DNA from: Cytophagales bacterium | Lineage (GTDB): Bacteria; Bacteroidota; Bacteroidia; Cytophagales; Cyclobacteriaceae | Length of the DNA: 64,000 nt | Direction of reading: 5' to 3' | Assembly (NCBI GenBank): GCA_022360015.1 | Contig: JAKSDQ010000003.1 | Location: forward strand, 1-64,000 | In this document: in pieces, positions 1 through 8,264 of the stretch | Position numbering within the stretch: position 1 is the stretch's first letter | How the letters are laid out: every line of letters begins with the position of its first letter | The notes under the pieces: model-generated | What the model saw: only the letters and a program-made list of their open reading frames with translations | Database searches by the model: none | Told to the model about the DNA's origin: nothing | Made by a program: the position numbers and the translations under genes

Positions 1-1
1 A

Positions 2-127
2 GAAGCCTGGAGACAGGAATATAACGCCTTTAGGCCACATAGTTCTTTAGGTAACCTTACCCCTGATCAGGTGTACAACGATTGTTTAAAAGAGCCGGAT
101 TTTTCCACTTTTGACCGTGTCGATTAA
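2..127 (+). CDS. IS3-family transposase, C-terminal end (partial)
   Basis: The frame is open from the window edge to a TAA and encodes about 41 residues. It contains the run FRPHSSLGNLTPDQVY, the typical end of the IS3-family OrfB integrase core (rve/DDE fold), where the last catalytic Glu lies a little upstream. Only the tail is inside the window, so completeness cannot be judged. It marks the left part of an AT-rich accessory segment, so the genes that follow may have arrived with or beside an insertion sequence. No clear terminal inverted repeat could be assigned downstream of the stop. Confidence 0.8.
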   Translation, partial: EAWRQEYNAFRPHSSLGNLTPDQVYNDCLKEPDFSTFDRVD

Positions 128-449
128 TGGGAGGAGGTCACACTTGGCAAGATCCAACTTAAATCTAAATTTTCTGTTTAAATAGTAAAATAACTAATAC
201 TTTGAGAAAATAGATTAGGAATGACTTCTGGGGTTACTTGATTGATATTCAAAGTTGTATATTAAATGATTATCAATACAATTTCCGCTCATTTGGTATA
301 TTTTGTTGTTAGTTATATCTTACGAAAGAATATTGATACTAATATGTTTTAATTTAAATTGTTAAATGTCATTTTTGAAAAATTAACAACAATGTTCTTG
401 TTAATTTTATAGTAATTAACCAGTAACAATATTAAACCAAATTTTACCT
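128..449. other. AT-rich intergenic stretch between the IS3 tail and the MBL cassette
   Basis: No gene is supported here. The stretch is strongly AT-rich compared with the GAPDH side of the window. Its one clear structure is the inverted repeat at 381-406, described separately. TTTG at 374-377 and TAATTTTA at 402-409 resemble promoter halves, but their spacing of 24 nt is longer than normal, so no promoter is called. Confidence 0.5.
381..406. promoter_or_regulatory. Perfect 9-bp inverted repeat upstream of the MBL cassette
   Basis: AATTAACAA (381-389) and TTGTTAATT (398-406) are exact reverse complements separated by 8 nt. The element ends 43 nt before the ATG of the first cassette gene. It could be an operator or an RNA hairpin in the 5' leader. 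It has no U-run that would make it a convincing terminator. The function is inferred from position only. Confidence 0.4.
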
Positions 450-1121
450 ATGAGTTATGAAGATTTCGAAATCTACGATTTAAGTATAGTTATTATAGGT
501 CAATTTAACCCTATGATAATTCATCCATTGTGGTTAGCTCAAAAAGGTTTGATCAGAGAGGGAGAAAGTCATCCTGAAATATCAAAAGTAGAAATAATGC
601 ATAGGGATATAGTCAAATTTGAGTTAGTAGACTGGTCGGAATTTGTTATTACAAAAGAAAGGTTTGAAATAAAAACATCAAATTCAGCTTATTTTGAACC
701 AGTAAAGGATTTAGTAATTAGTATATTTGGAATTTTAGGGGAAACCCCACTTTATTCAATGGGAATAAATCATACATTACATTATTCATTTCAAGATATT
801 AACAGGAGTAAGAGCTTTGCCAATAGTTTTGTGCCGTTAGCAAAATGGAATGAGACAATCTCTGATCCCAGATTGTTAAGATTGGAGATTTTGGAACAGA
901 AAAGAAAAGATGGTAGAAATGGAAGTGTAAGGGTGAGAATAGAATCATCTTCAAAGCTCATAAATACAATGGGAGTCGGTAGTGTAGCAATTGATATAAA
1001 CGACCATTATCAAGCTTCTAACAGTGCCGGAGAAAACATTGTCGAAATACTACAATCAGTTTGGAAAGATTCAAGCGAGAGGGCAAAAGAAATTATTACC
1101 GGAATATGGAAAAACACATAG
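450..1121 (+). CDS. Unknown protein, first gene of three-gene MBL cassette
   Basis: This 223-aa protein has no signal peptide or membrane segment and is probably cytoplasmic. Visible landmarks are an N-terminal strand-rich part with GQFNPMIIHPLWLA, a block VDWSEFVITKERFEI near residues 68-82, the motif SMGINHTLHYS around residue 103, and a C-terminal part with SVAIDINDHYQ followed by a helix. The overall order (drf-like block, GIN/RYIN-like block, late strand plus helix) recalls the sporadically distributed TIGR04255-type proteins, but this is only an impression. It overlaps the next gene by 16 bp, which points to translational coupling. Base composition is much more AT-rich than in the housekeeping genes. 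Function is unknown; a role as sensor or partner of the downstream hydrolase is inference. Confidence 0.8.
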   Translation: MSYEDFEIYDLSIVIIGQFNPMIIHPLWLAQKGLIREGESHPEISKVEIMHRDIVKFELVDWSEFVITKERFEIKTSNSAYFEPVKDLVISIFGILGETPLYSMGINHTLHYSFQDINRSKSFANSFVPLAKWNETISDPRLLRLEILEQKRKDGRNGSVRVRIESSSKLINTMGVGSVAIDINDHYQASNSAGENIVEILQSVWKDSSERAKEIITGIWKNT

Positions 1122-1726
1122 ATAGTACCGATCAATTAAATGAAATGGGGGATACAATGTCTATTATCTCTGAACCAGATAATACTCAATCCGATTACAA
1201 CGAACATCATACCAAAGTTTTGAAAAACTCACTAGAAGAGCAGGTGGATACTCGTTTCAAATTAAAACCAGTTTTACAGAGTTCATCCAAACACTTTGAA
1301 ATTACAGCAAACCTACTAGATCCTGATCCTGTATTAGATAAGATCTATTCATTGGATAGTTTTCAAGTATCAGGCAAATATGTATTAAATAGACTGCATG
1401 GAAATTATACTCAAAAAATACAAAAGTGGAAAGGTCACATAACAGAAGTTCTAAAGGAGGGGTTTGTTGCGAAATTAGAAGACCTAACAAATCAAGGAAC
1501 AGATGAAATTGGAGAATTTGACATAGATGATATTTCTACCCAAGATAGACCTTTAATTTCTGTAGGTTCTGTTTTTTACTGGACTGTTGGATATTTCATT
1601 AAAAATGGCCAAATCTCTAAACAATCTTTGATTAGGTTTCAAAGACTAAAAGAATGGAGTATGCAGGAGTATGATAAGGCAATTGATACGGCTGAGGATT
1701 TATCTAAGAAAATAAATTGGGATTAA
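1106..1726 (+). CDS. Unknown protein, second gene of MBL cassette
   Basis: The frame is open from a TTG at 1061, but ATG at 1106 (protein of about 206 aa, starting MEKHIDSTD) is the more likely start. A further ATG at 1145 is possible. The first 60 residues are polar and look flexible. The C-terminal half carries a compact pattern with KWKGHITEVL, FVAKLEDLT, EFDIDDIS, a GSVFYWTVGY block and a final basic/aromatic helix. That is compatible with a small beta-barrel domain followed by a helix. No known family is claimed. The gene overlaps its upstream neighbour and is separated from the MBL gene by only 6 nt, so the three are almost certainly one transcript. Confidence 0.75.
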   Translation: MEKHIDSTDQLNEMGDTMSIISEPDNTQSDYNEHHTKVLKNSLEEQVDTRFKLKPVLQSSSKHFEITANLLDPDPVLDKIYSLDSFQVSGKYVLNRLHGNYTQKIQKWKGHITEVLKEGFVAKLEDLTNQGTDEIGEFDIDDISTQDRPLISVGSVFYWTVGYFIKNGQISKQSLIRFQRLKEWSMQEYDKAIDTAEDLSKKINWD

Positions 1727-1732
1727 TAATTC

Positions 1733-2842
1733 ATGTCAATTGAAAATAAACCATCTGCTGACGAAATAGAAATTTCATTGATCGGAACAGGAGGTGGATA
1801 TGGAGAGTCCATCGTAATTAAAATGGCAAATGACGATTGGATTATTGTAGATAGTTGCATCAATCCAATCACAAAAGTCCCACTACCTTTGGAGTATATT
1901 GAAAATTTAGGCGTTGATGTATCAAAAAGGGTAAAACTAATAATTTGCACTCATTGGCACGATGATCATATCCAAGGTATATCCGAGATATTCAAAAAAT
2001 GCTCACAAGCTAATTTTTGTATGGCGAAAGTGACGGATAAAAACAAATTTTTACAATTTGTTGCTTTGGATTCAAGCAAAATTGATGAAGCCTCAAATTC
2101 TTCTACCAAAGAATTTAGTAAATGCCTAAAGGTCTTGGAAATGAGAAAAAAAAATATAATTTCTGCTTTTCCTGACCGTACCATTTATAATGAAAATTTT
2201 GATGGTACTAACTTCAAGATATTTACCCTTTCCCCCTCAGATTTGGCTATACAAAAATTTGATTTAGAGATTTCTGATTTGATTACTGAATTTGGAACAA
2301 AAAACAAAAAAGTTATACCCCAGTCTCCAAACTTAAAATCTGTTGTATTACTGTTAGAAGTAGGAAATCATAGTATGCTACTTGGGGCGGATTTAGAGGT
2401 ATCAACCGATCCAAAACTAGGATGGAAAGCTATTTTAAACGAAAGTCAGGTTACCGGTAATAAATCATCATTATTTAAGGTTTCTCATCATGGATCTAAG
2501 AATGGCTTTCACCAACGCATATTCGATGAATTGCTTGATCAGGAGGTTGCTTGTAAATTAACACCTTGGAATAAGCGCAATAAATTGCCTGAAATTCAAA
2601 TGCTTCAAGCTTACCATAATAAATCTAATGTTTTACTTATGACTTCCCCCGTCGTATCTTCATCAAAACCTAAGAGAACAAGAGACCGTAAAATTGAAAA
2701 ATATATCAAATCTCTTAATGTTAAACTGTCCGAGATTAAATTTGATAAAGGAATTGTTAGGTCAAGAATAAAATATGGATTAAAGAATGCGAAATGGAGA
2801 CATGAACTATTTGATTCTGCTTTTGAAGTAAAAATCCCATAA
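1733..2842 (+). CDS. Metallo-beta-lactamase-fold hydrolase (ComEC/Rec2 C-domain-like)
   Basis: The 369-aa protein has the metallo-beta-lactamase fold signature: GTGGGYGES near the N-terminus, H74-W-H76-D-D78-H79 as the HxHxDH metal motif, LLGADLE with D220, and KVSHHGSKNG with H252/H253. The SHHGS form and the GAD motif are characteristic of the soluble relatives of the ComEC/Rec2 MBL domain. There are no transmembrane segments, so it is not a DNA-uptake channel. In such proteins the domain is a phosphodiesterase or nuclease; the substrate here is unknown. It is the last gene of the cassette. The C-terminal 70 residues are very basic (KPKRTRDRK and similar), which would suit nucleic-acid contact. 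Confidence 0.88.
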   Translation: MSIENKPSADEIEISLIGTGGGYGESIVIKMANDDWIIVDSCINPITKVPLPLEYIENLGVDVSKRVKLIICTHWHDDHIQGISEIFKKCSQANFCMAKVTDKNKFLQFVALDSSKIDEASNSSTKEFSKCLKVLEMRKKNIISAFPDRTIYNENFDGTNFKIFTLSPSDLAIQKFDLEISDLITEFGTKNKKVIPQSPNLKSVVLLLEVGNHSMLLGADLEVSTDPKLGWKAILNESQVTGNKSSLFKVSHHGSKNGFHQRIFDELLDQEVACKLTPWNKRNKLPEIQMLQAYHNKSNVLLMTSPVVSSSKPKRTRDRKIEKYIKSLNVKLSEIKFDKGIVRSRIKYGLKNAKWRHELFDSAFEVKIP

Positions 2843-3134
2843 CATAATTTACACTGAGCTGCAATTCCTAATCTTTTTTTATATCGAATTACTTTTTAAT
2901 CCAATCCCTATCCTTAAATTTTTTAACATGACTCACTACGAAAAATTGCAAAGGCTGGAATTACATTTAATCGAATTAGAAAGATTCTTAAATGAGAAAT
3001 AGCATTATTACCTATTTTCTTCAATCATTTTCGCTCACCTGATACTGATTATGGATCATTATTTTGATAATTTTTAATTAAAAATAATATTTTTTAAGAC
3101 GGGCTAAATCACGGACTAAATTTTTAAAAATCCA
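2843..3134. other. AT-rich right edge of the island
   Basis: This stretch holds no convincing gene. A 24-codon ATG frame at 2928-3002 exists but has no supporting feature. An imperfect tandem (ACGGGCTAAAT then ACGGACTAAAT) lies at about 3099-3121. The stretch separates the MBL gene from the terminator and tRNA-Glu. Confidence 0.5.
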
Positions 3135-3171
3135 CAAAAAAAGCCCTCTACGTACTGCAAAAGGGCTTTTT
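3135..3171 (-). terminator. Rho-independent terminator of tRNA-Glu
   Basis: AAAAGCCCT (3139-3147) pairs with AGGGCTTTT (3162-3170), with A-runs on the left that become a U-run on the minus strand. It lies directly after the 3' end of the tRNA gene. The flanking A/T runs could also let it act on transcripts from the plus strand. Confidence 0.75.
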
Positions 3172-3245
3172 GGTAGTCCGTAGGGGAATCGAACCCCTGT
3201 TACCAGGATGAAAACCTGGCGTCCTAACCCCTAGACGAACGGACC
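3171..3245 (-). tRNA. tRNA-Glu (anticodon TTC), CCA encoded
   Basis: On the minus strand the gene begins GGTCCGTTCGTCTAGGGG and ends ACGGACTACCA. It folds into a 7-bp acceptor stem (first pair G-U), a D-arm, an anticodon arm CAGGTTTTCATCCTG with anticodon TTC, and a T-arm with GGTTCGATTCC. The terminal CCA is encoded at 3171-3173. The gene faces the AT-rich island with its 3' end, the usual side for integration of mobile islands. Confidence 0.95.
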
Positions 3246-3260
3246 AATAAAATTGGAATG

Positions 3261-3291
3261 CAAATATAGACGTGGATTTTTAAATTGCAAA
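3261..3291 (-). promoter_or_regulatory. Bacteroidetes-type promoter of tRNA-Glu
   Basis: On the minus strand there is TTTG (3288-3291) and TATATTTG (3261-3268) with 19 nt between the TTG and the -7 element. This matches the Bacteroidetes sigma-ABfr consensus. The -7 box ends about 15 nt before the mature tRNA 5' end. Confidence 0.7.
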
Positions 3292-3347
3292 AAAAGTTTT
3301 TAAAAATTTTTATGGAAAATAATCTTCAAAAGGGTTGCCCAATTATG

Positions 3348-3378
3348 TTTGTTTTAGTCATGAGTAATATTACTTTTG
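3348..3378 (+). promoter_or_regulatory. Bacteroidetes-type promoter of gap
   Basis: TTTG (3348-3351) and TACTTTTG (3371-3378) are separated by 19 nt, a full match to TTTG-N19-TAnnTTTG. The start codon of gap follows 36 nt later. Confidence 0.75.
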
Positions 3379-3381
3379 TAG

Positions 3382-4407
<1,026 letters not shown>

Positions 4408-4434
4408 AGATTAATTCAAACATATTGCATAAAG

Positions 4435-4472
4435 CAGGTGTTGTTAAGGTATTAACGACACCTGTTTTTTTT
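4435..4472 (+). terminator. Rho-independent terminator after gap
   Basis: CAGGTGTTGTTAA and TTAACGACACCTG pair over 13 bp (one G-U) around a 4-nt loop, followed by nine T. It lies 28 nt after the gap stop codon. Confidence 0.9.
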
Positions 4473-4521
4473 TCATTCCGCAAGGAGAAGACCAATCAAA
4501 AAAGCAGTTGCAGCTTTTAAC

Positions 4522-5136
4522 TCACAAATCCTCACTCTCAATCACCTTCACCCCTGCCCTTTCCATTGCTTTCAATGACGCTTCAAAATCTCCCGGCTGC
4601 AGGTTTATAGCCCTGGTGGCATCTTTGATTACGTAGGTTTCAAAACCCAGATCAACGGCGTCGAGAGCGGTAAATTTAACACAGAAATCTGTAGCGAGGC
4701 CCACAATATAGACTGTATCGACACCTTTAGATTTTAAATATTCAGCCAGGCCGGTTTTTTTCCTTTTGCCATTGTCAAAAAAACCGCTGTAACTATCAAT
4801 GTCCGGATTTTCCCCTTTATAAAAGATTTTAGTCACCCTGGCCATATCCAGATCTTTGCCGAATGCGGCCCCATCCGAATGCTGAACGCAGTGAGCCGGC
4901 CATAAAACTTGCGTCAATCCATGCAAATCAATTATTTCACCAGGTTTTTTGTTTTCATGGTTAATGGCAAAGCTGGCATGATTGGCAGGATGATAGTCCT
5001 GTGTAGCCAGGATAAGGTCAAATTTTTCCTGGATCCGGTTTACCAGTGGCACGATCATGTCGCCCTCAGGCACGGCGAGCGCACCCCCCGGGAGGAAATC
5101 GTTTTGGATATCAACCAATATTAAAGCTTTTTTCAT
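4522..5136 (-). CDS. pncA: Nicotinamidase
   Basis: The 204-aa isochorismatase-fold protein deamidates nicotinamide to nicotinate, the first step of bacterial NAD salvage. The catalytic set is visible: Asp9 in LVDIQNDF, Lys107 in FYKGENPD and Cys152 in GLATDFCVKF, with metal-site residues in TQDYHPANH and PAHCVQ. It is the last gene of a minus-strand operon (pncB, prs, Nudix, pncA) and its start overlaps the Nudix gene by 26 bp, so translation is probably coupled. The product nicotinate is the substrate of PncB from the first gene. Confidence 0.95.
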   Translation of the reverse strand: MKKALILVDIQNDFLPGGALAVPEGDMIVPLVNRIQEKFDLILATQDYHPANHASFAINHENKKPGEIIDLHGLTQVLWPAHCVQHSDGAAFGKDLDMARVTKIFYKGENPDIDSYSGFFDNGKRKKTGLAEYLKSKGVDTVYIVGLATDFCVKFTALDAVDLGFETYVIKDATRAINLQPGDFEASLKAMERAGVKVIESEDL

Positions 5137-5656
5137 AGTCTGATAAAATCGTTAACAATACTTCTTTTTCATGGGTTTTCAGCTCAAATAATTCAGTTTT
5201 ATCACACAGGCTCAGTCGAATATCATCTCTCAGCCGCCCGCATGCGCGTGCCTGGATTTTTTGATGATCAAAGGCGAGGTTAACCGAATGTGCCAGAGGC
5301 ATCCAGGATAAACTTTTAGCATCGGACCCTGCCCGGGCAGGCTTTACCTGATCCCTGATCATCGTATAATAAGCAATGGTAACCGTATGGCCCCGCGGGT
5401 CACGGCCCGGATCGCCAAAGGCGCCAAACAATGTCAACGGCCCGATGGCCAGCCCTGTTTCTTCCAGAAGCTCCCGCCGGGCAGCCTCCTCCAATGATTC
5501 GTTGGGATCAACAAAGCCACCGGGGAAAGCCCGGCAACCTTTAAATGGGTCATTGGACCTTTCAATCAGTAACAAAGATAATTGCCTGCCATCCCAGTTA
5601 AATACCACACAATCTACCGTCACTGCAGGTCTGGGAAATTCATATTCATAAGCCAT
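5111..5656 (-). CDS. Nudix hydrolase, probable ADP-ribose pyrophosphatase
   Basis: This 181-aa protein has an intact Nudix box (GGFVDPNESLEEAARREL continuing LEETG). N-terminal PRPAVTVDCVVF and later LAFDHQKI strongly resemble the Nudix half of NrtR, the NAD-biosynthesis repressor. However, only about 35 residues follow LAFDH, too few for the NrtR winged-helix half. The intact box argues for catalysis, most simply hydrolysis of ADP-ribose or a related NAD breakdown product. It starts 2 bp after the prs stop and overlaps pncA, so it belongs to the NAD-salvage operon. Confidence 0.88.
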   Translation of the reverse strand: MAYEYEFPRPAVTVDCVVFNWDGRQLSLLLIERSNDPFKGCRAFPGGFVDPNESLEEAARRELLEETGLAIGPLTLFGAFGDPGRDPRGHTVTIAYYTMIRDQVKPARAGSDAKSLSWMPLAHSVNLAFDHQKIQARACGRLRDDIRLSLCDKTELFELKTHEKEVLLTILSDYEKSFNIG

Positions 5657-5658
5657 CG

Positions 5659-6582
5659 CTAAAACTCTTTCAGTTTTTCGGCAATAAGGGATGCAACACT
5701 CTCCACCTTAAGAAAATCATTCTCCAGGGCGACGGCATTGGGATGGGTATCTGTGCAGATAATAGCAGAAATACTGGTTTTATCCCTGATTTCGTTTAAA
5801 GCATCTCTGGTAAATAAGCCATGTGTTGTTATGACAAAAATCCTGCTTGCACCGGCCTCACTATACGCATTGGCTGCATTAATCAGGGTACTCCCGGTCC
5901 TTACCATGTCATCGTAAATAACTACCGTTTTGTGCTCGACATCGGCGGAGATGGCCGTGATTTCCGTTGCTTCACCACTGATTCTTCTCTTAAAGACAAA
6001 AGCGGCATTGACTTTCAGGTCATTGGCCAGTGACTCTACCCAATTGGCCCGTCCTGAGTCTGTACAGGCTAAAACAAAGTTATCGCCTCCCAGTTTTTGG
6101 GCCGAGGCCAAAATGATCGACTTACAGTATAAATGCATCGGCAGTACTGACCCCTCAAAATAATGGGGTAATCCCTCGGAATGTAAGTCCATGAACATAA
6201 AGCGGTTACGCCGACTGGTTTGTGGTAAGGAAGAAAACAAGCTGGCCCTTGTTTTGGCCGTGACAATCTCCCCTGGTTTTACAGCCCTTTCCATGGTTGA
6301 ATAACCATAATATGGGATCACCACGGTAAGCGACAATGCGCCATTACGCACGATAGCATAAGCCAAATCGTATAACTCCAGCGTATCACTGTCCGAAATG
6401 GTACCACCCACTAAAACCACATCCCTTCCATCTACATCCGTCAATATTCTCAGGTATCTTTCGCCGTCGGGAAAAGTTTTCTTTTCAATTTCCCCATATA
6501 AAAACCCTCCCTGGGCTATAATTCTGTCTTTCAAATATCTATAATTACCTGTACTGAATATCAGGTTGTTTTCAATGGCCAT
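5659..6582 (-). CDS. prs: Ribose-phosphate pyrophosphokinase (PRPP synthetase) of the NAD-salvage operon
   Basis: The 307-aa protein keeps the PRPP-synthetase features: KTFPDGERYLRI near residue 35, PYYGYSTMER in place of the usual PYYGYARQDR, LHSEG, and the PRPP-binding loop VVIYDDMVRTGSTL. It is somewhat divergent from the housekeeping enzyme, for example in the changed YSTMER segment. It makes PRPP from ribose-5-phosphate and ATP. Sitting between pncB (4-codon overlap) and the Nudix gene, it probably supplies PRPP directly for the nicotinate phosphoribosyltransferase reaction. The organism likely has another prs for general metabolism. Confidence 0.92.
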   Translation of the reverse strand: MAIENNLIFSTGNYRYLKDRIIAQGGFLYGEIEKKTFPDGERYLRILTDVDGRDVVLVGGTISDSDTLELYDLAYAIVRNGALSLTVVIPYYGYSTMERAVKPGEIVTAKTRASLFSSLPQTSRRNRFMFMDLHSEGLPHYFEGSVLPMHLYCKSIILASAQKLGGDNFVLACTDSGRANWVESLANDLKVNAAFVFKRRISGEATEITAISADVEHKTVVIYDDMVRTGSTLINAANAYSEAGASRIFVITTHGLFTRDALNEIRDKTSISAIICTDTHPNAVALENDFLKVESVASLIAEKLKEF

Positions 6583-8056
6583 TTTCTGTGTTTCTAAGTT
6601 TCAAAATAAGGTTAGTTTTGAGGTCGTACAATGACTCTTCGAGACCAACCGGATAACTGTGGGGGTTGACAAACCGTTTGACACCTGTATGGAATAGGCC
6701 CAATTCATCTTTAACCCCCTGCCTTATTTCCCGGATATCAGGAAGCTCGTATACCATTTCGCCATTGCGAAAAATGGGTTCCAGCAGGTCTTTAAAAGTA
6801 AGTGACCGGGTATCCAGCTTTTTTCTCCTGGTGGCATCCATAGGATCGATGATTCGCATTTTTTCCCCTGGCAAATGATGGATATCATAGATCATGTCGG
6901 CCAGCGCTTTGTCATGTTCATAGTAACGCCTGACCTGTTGTATGCCAGGATTATTTACTTTAATGGCCTGCTCGGATAACTTTAGTTTGTAATCCCATTC
7001 CCCCTGCCGGCTTTCGATTGCCGACATTTTGTAAACCGCACCCAGCGCAGGCTGGTCAAAGGCAGTCACCAGCTTGGTGCCCACGCCCCAGACATTGATG
7101 GCGGCATTTTGCCCGGTTTTAAGGCTGCTGATAATATGCTCATCCAAATCATTGCTAGCAACGATTGCCGTATCTTCAAACCCCTCCCTGTCGAGCATTT
7201 CCCTCGCCTTTATACTGAAATAAGCCAGGTCACCTGAATCAATTCTTATCCCAATCATTTTTTTACCCTGCTCCCGCAAGGACTTACCTACCTCAATGGC
7301 ATGCTCCACCCCCTTCAAAGTATCATAAGTATCAACCAAAAAAATACAATTATCCGGCATAGCGTGTGCGTAGGCTTTAAAAGCCTCCGGTTCCGAATCA
7401 AAACTCATGACCCAGCTATGGGCATGGGTGCCACCTACGGGAATGCCAAATAGCTTACCCGCCAATACATTGGAGGTGGTGGAGCACCCGCCGATATAAG
7501 CGGCCCTGCTGGCTGATAAAGCGCCATCTATGCCGTGCGCCCTTCGCAGGCCAAACTCAATCACCGGGTCACCCTGGGCGGCAAGGTTGACCCTGGCGGC
7601 TTTAGTGGCTATGAGCGACTGAAAGTTGATAATATTCAATAAGGGGGTTTCCACAAGTTGCGCCTGGATAATAGGGCCTTTTACCCTTATCATGGGTTCA
7701 TGGGGAAAAACCACCGTTCCTTCGCTCATAGCATCCACATCGCAGGTAAATGACAAGTCTTGCAGGTAGTCCAAAAAATCATTTTCAAACATCGGTTTTC
7801 CCCGCTGGTTTTTGACAGTAGCCAGATAGCTGAGGTCGTCCTCTGAAAACCTGAAATTATTTAAAAAATCCACTGCATATTCCAGGCCGCAGGCAACGGT
7901 AAACCCGCCATGAAAAGGATTTTTTCTAAAAAAAAGATTAAACACCGCCTGCTGCCCGGCTTTTCCGGATTTCCAGTAACTGTATGCCATCGTTAATTGA
8001 TACAGATCGGTCAACAAGGTCATCGATCCATCATACAACCGTTCTATAATTTTCAT
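6572..8056 (-). CDS. pncB: Nicotinate phosphoribosyltransferase
   Basis: The 494-aa protein is full length for the type II NAPRTase family. It has the N-terminal TDLYQLTMAYSYWKSG, the phosphoribosyl region with GLRRAHGIDGALSASRAAY, the GGTHAHSWVMSF motif, and the ribose/phosphate site RIDSGDLAYFS and ASNDLDEHII. It converts nicotinate and PRPP to nicotinate mononucleotide with ATP. It is the first gene of the operon, and its stop overlaps prs by 11 bp. The start at 8056 adds 11 residues before a second Met (MTLLTDLYQ at residue 12), which could also be used. Confidence 0.95.
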   Translation of the reverse strand: MKIIERLYDGSMTLLTDLYQLTMAYSYWKSGKAGQQAVFNLFFRKNPFHGGFTVACGLEYAVDFLNNFRFSEDDLSYLATVKNQRGKPMFENDFLDYLQDLSFTCDVDAMSEGTVVFPHEPMIRVKGPIIQAQLVETPLLNIINFQSLIATKAARVNLAAQGDPVIEFGLRRAHGIDGALSASRAAYIGGCSTTSNVLAGKLFGIPVGGTHAHSWVMSFDSEPEAFKAYAHAMPDNCIFLVDTYDTLKGVEHAIEVGKSLREQGKKMIGIRIDSGDLAYFSIKAREMLDREGFEDTAIVASNDLDEHIISSLKTGQNAAINVWGVGTKLVTAFDQPALGAVYKMSAIESRQGEWDYKLKLSEQAIKVNNPGIQQVRRYYEHDKALADMIYDIHHLPGEKMRIIDPMDATRRKKLDTRSLTFKDLLEPIFRNGEMVYELPDIREIRQGVKDELGLFHTGVKRFVNPHSYPVGLEESLYDLKTNLILKLRNTENGH

Positions 8057-8122
8057 ATGTCAGCTATTAGAAATTAAAGGAAAAAACAAAAGCGCCCAAA
8101 TTATAAAAAGTACCCTGCTTAT

Positions 8123-8145
8123 AGCGCAAGCGTATCGCTTGTGCT
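8123..8145. repeat. Imperfect inverted repeat between yebC and pncB
   Basis: AGCGCAAGCG and CGCTTGTGCT pair around TAT with one G-T mismatch. A further ACAAGCGAGAG lies about 20 nt to the right. It sits between the yebC stop and the pncB start on the minus strand. It may be a weak terminator or an operator; no U-run is present. Confidence 0.35.
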
Positions 8146-8264
8146 TCCAAAGCGTTAATAAACACAAGCGAGAGATGGCAGTTGTACCAGTTTATAAATT
8201 GTATGATGGCGCGAATTTATAAATTATAGTAAAACGCAAGTTTATGAATCATCTGTAGACCGGC

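Noticed and set aside
450..2842. Reading the MBL cassette as a Lamassu or ComEC competence locus
   Set aside because: No SMC-type ATPase is present, and the MBL protein lacks the membrane channel domain of ComEC.
2928..3002. A 24-codon ATG frame near the tRNA
   Set aside because: Very short, with no family or ribosome-binding support; could be chance in AT-rich DNA.
3111..3118. ACGGACTA as an attachment-site copy of the tRNA-Glu 3' end
   Set aside because: It is only 8 nt long and lies in inverted orientation relative to the end of the gene, so it is not a direct att repeat.
5111..5656. Calling the Nudix gene nrtR (NAD repressor)
   Set aside because: Too few residues follow the Nudix domain for the winged helix, and the catalytic box is intact.
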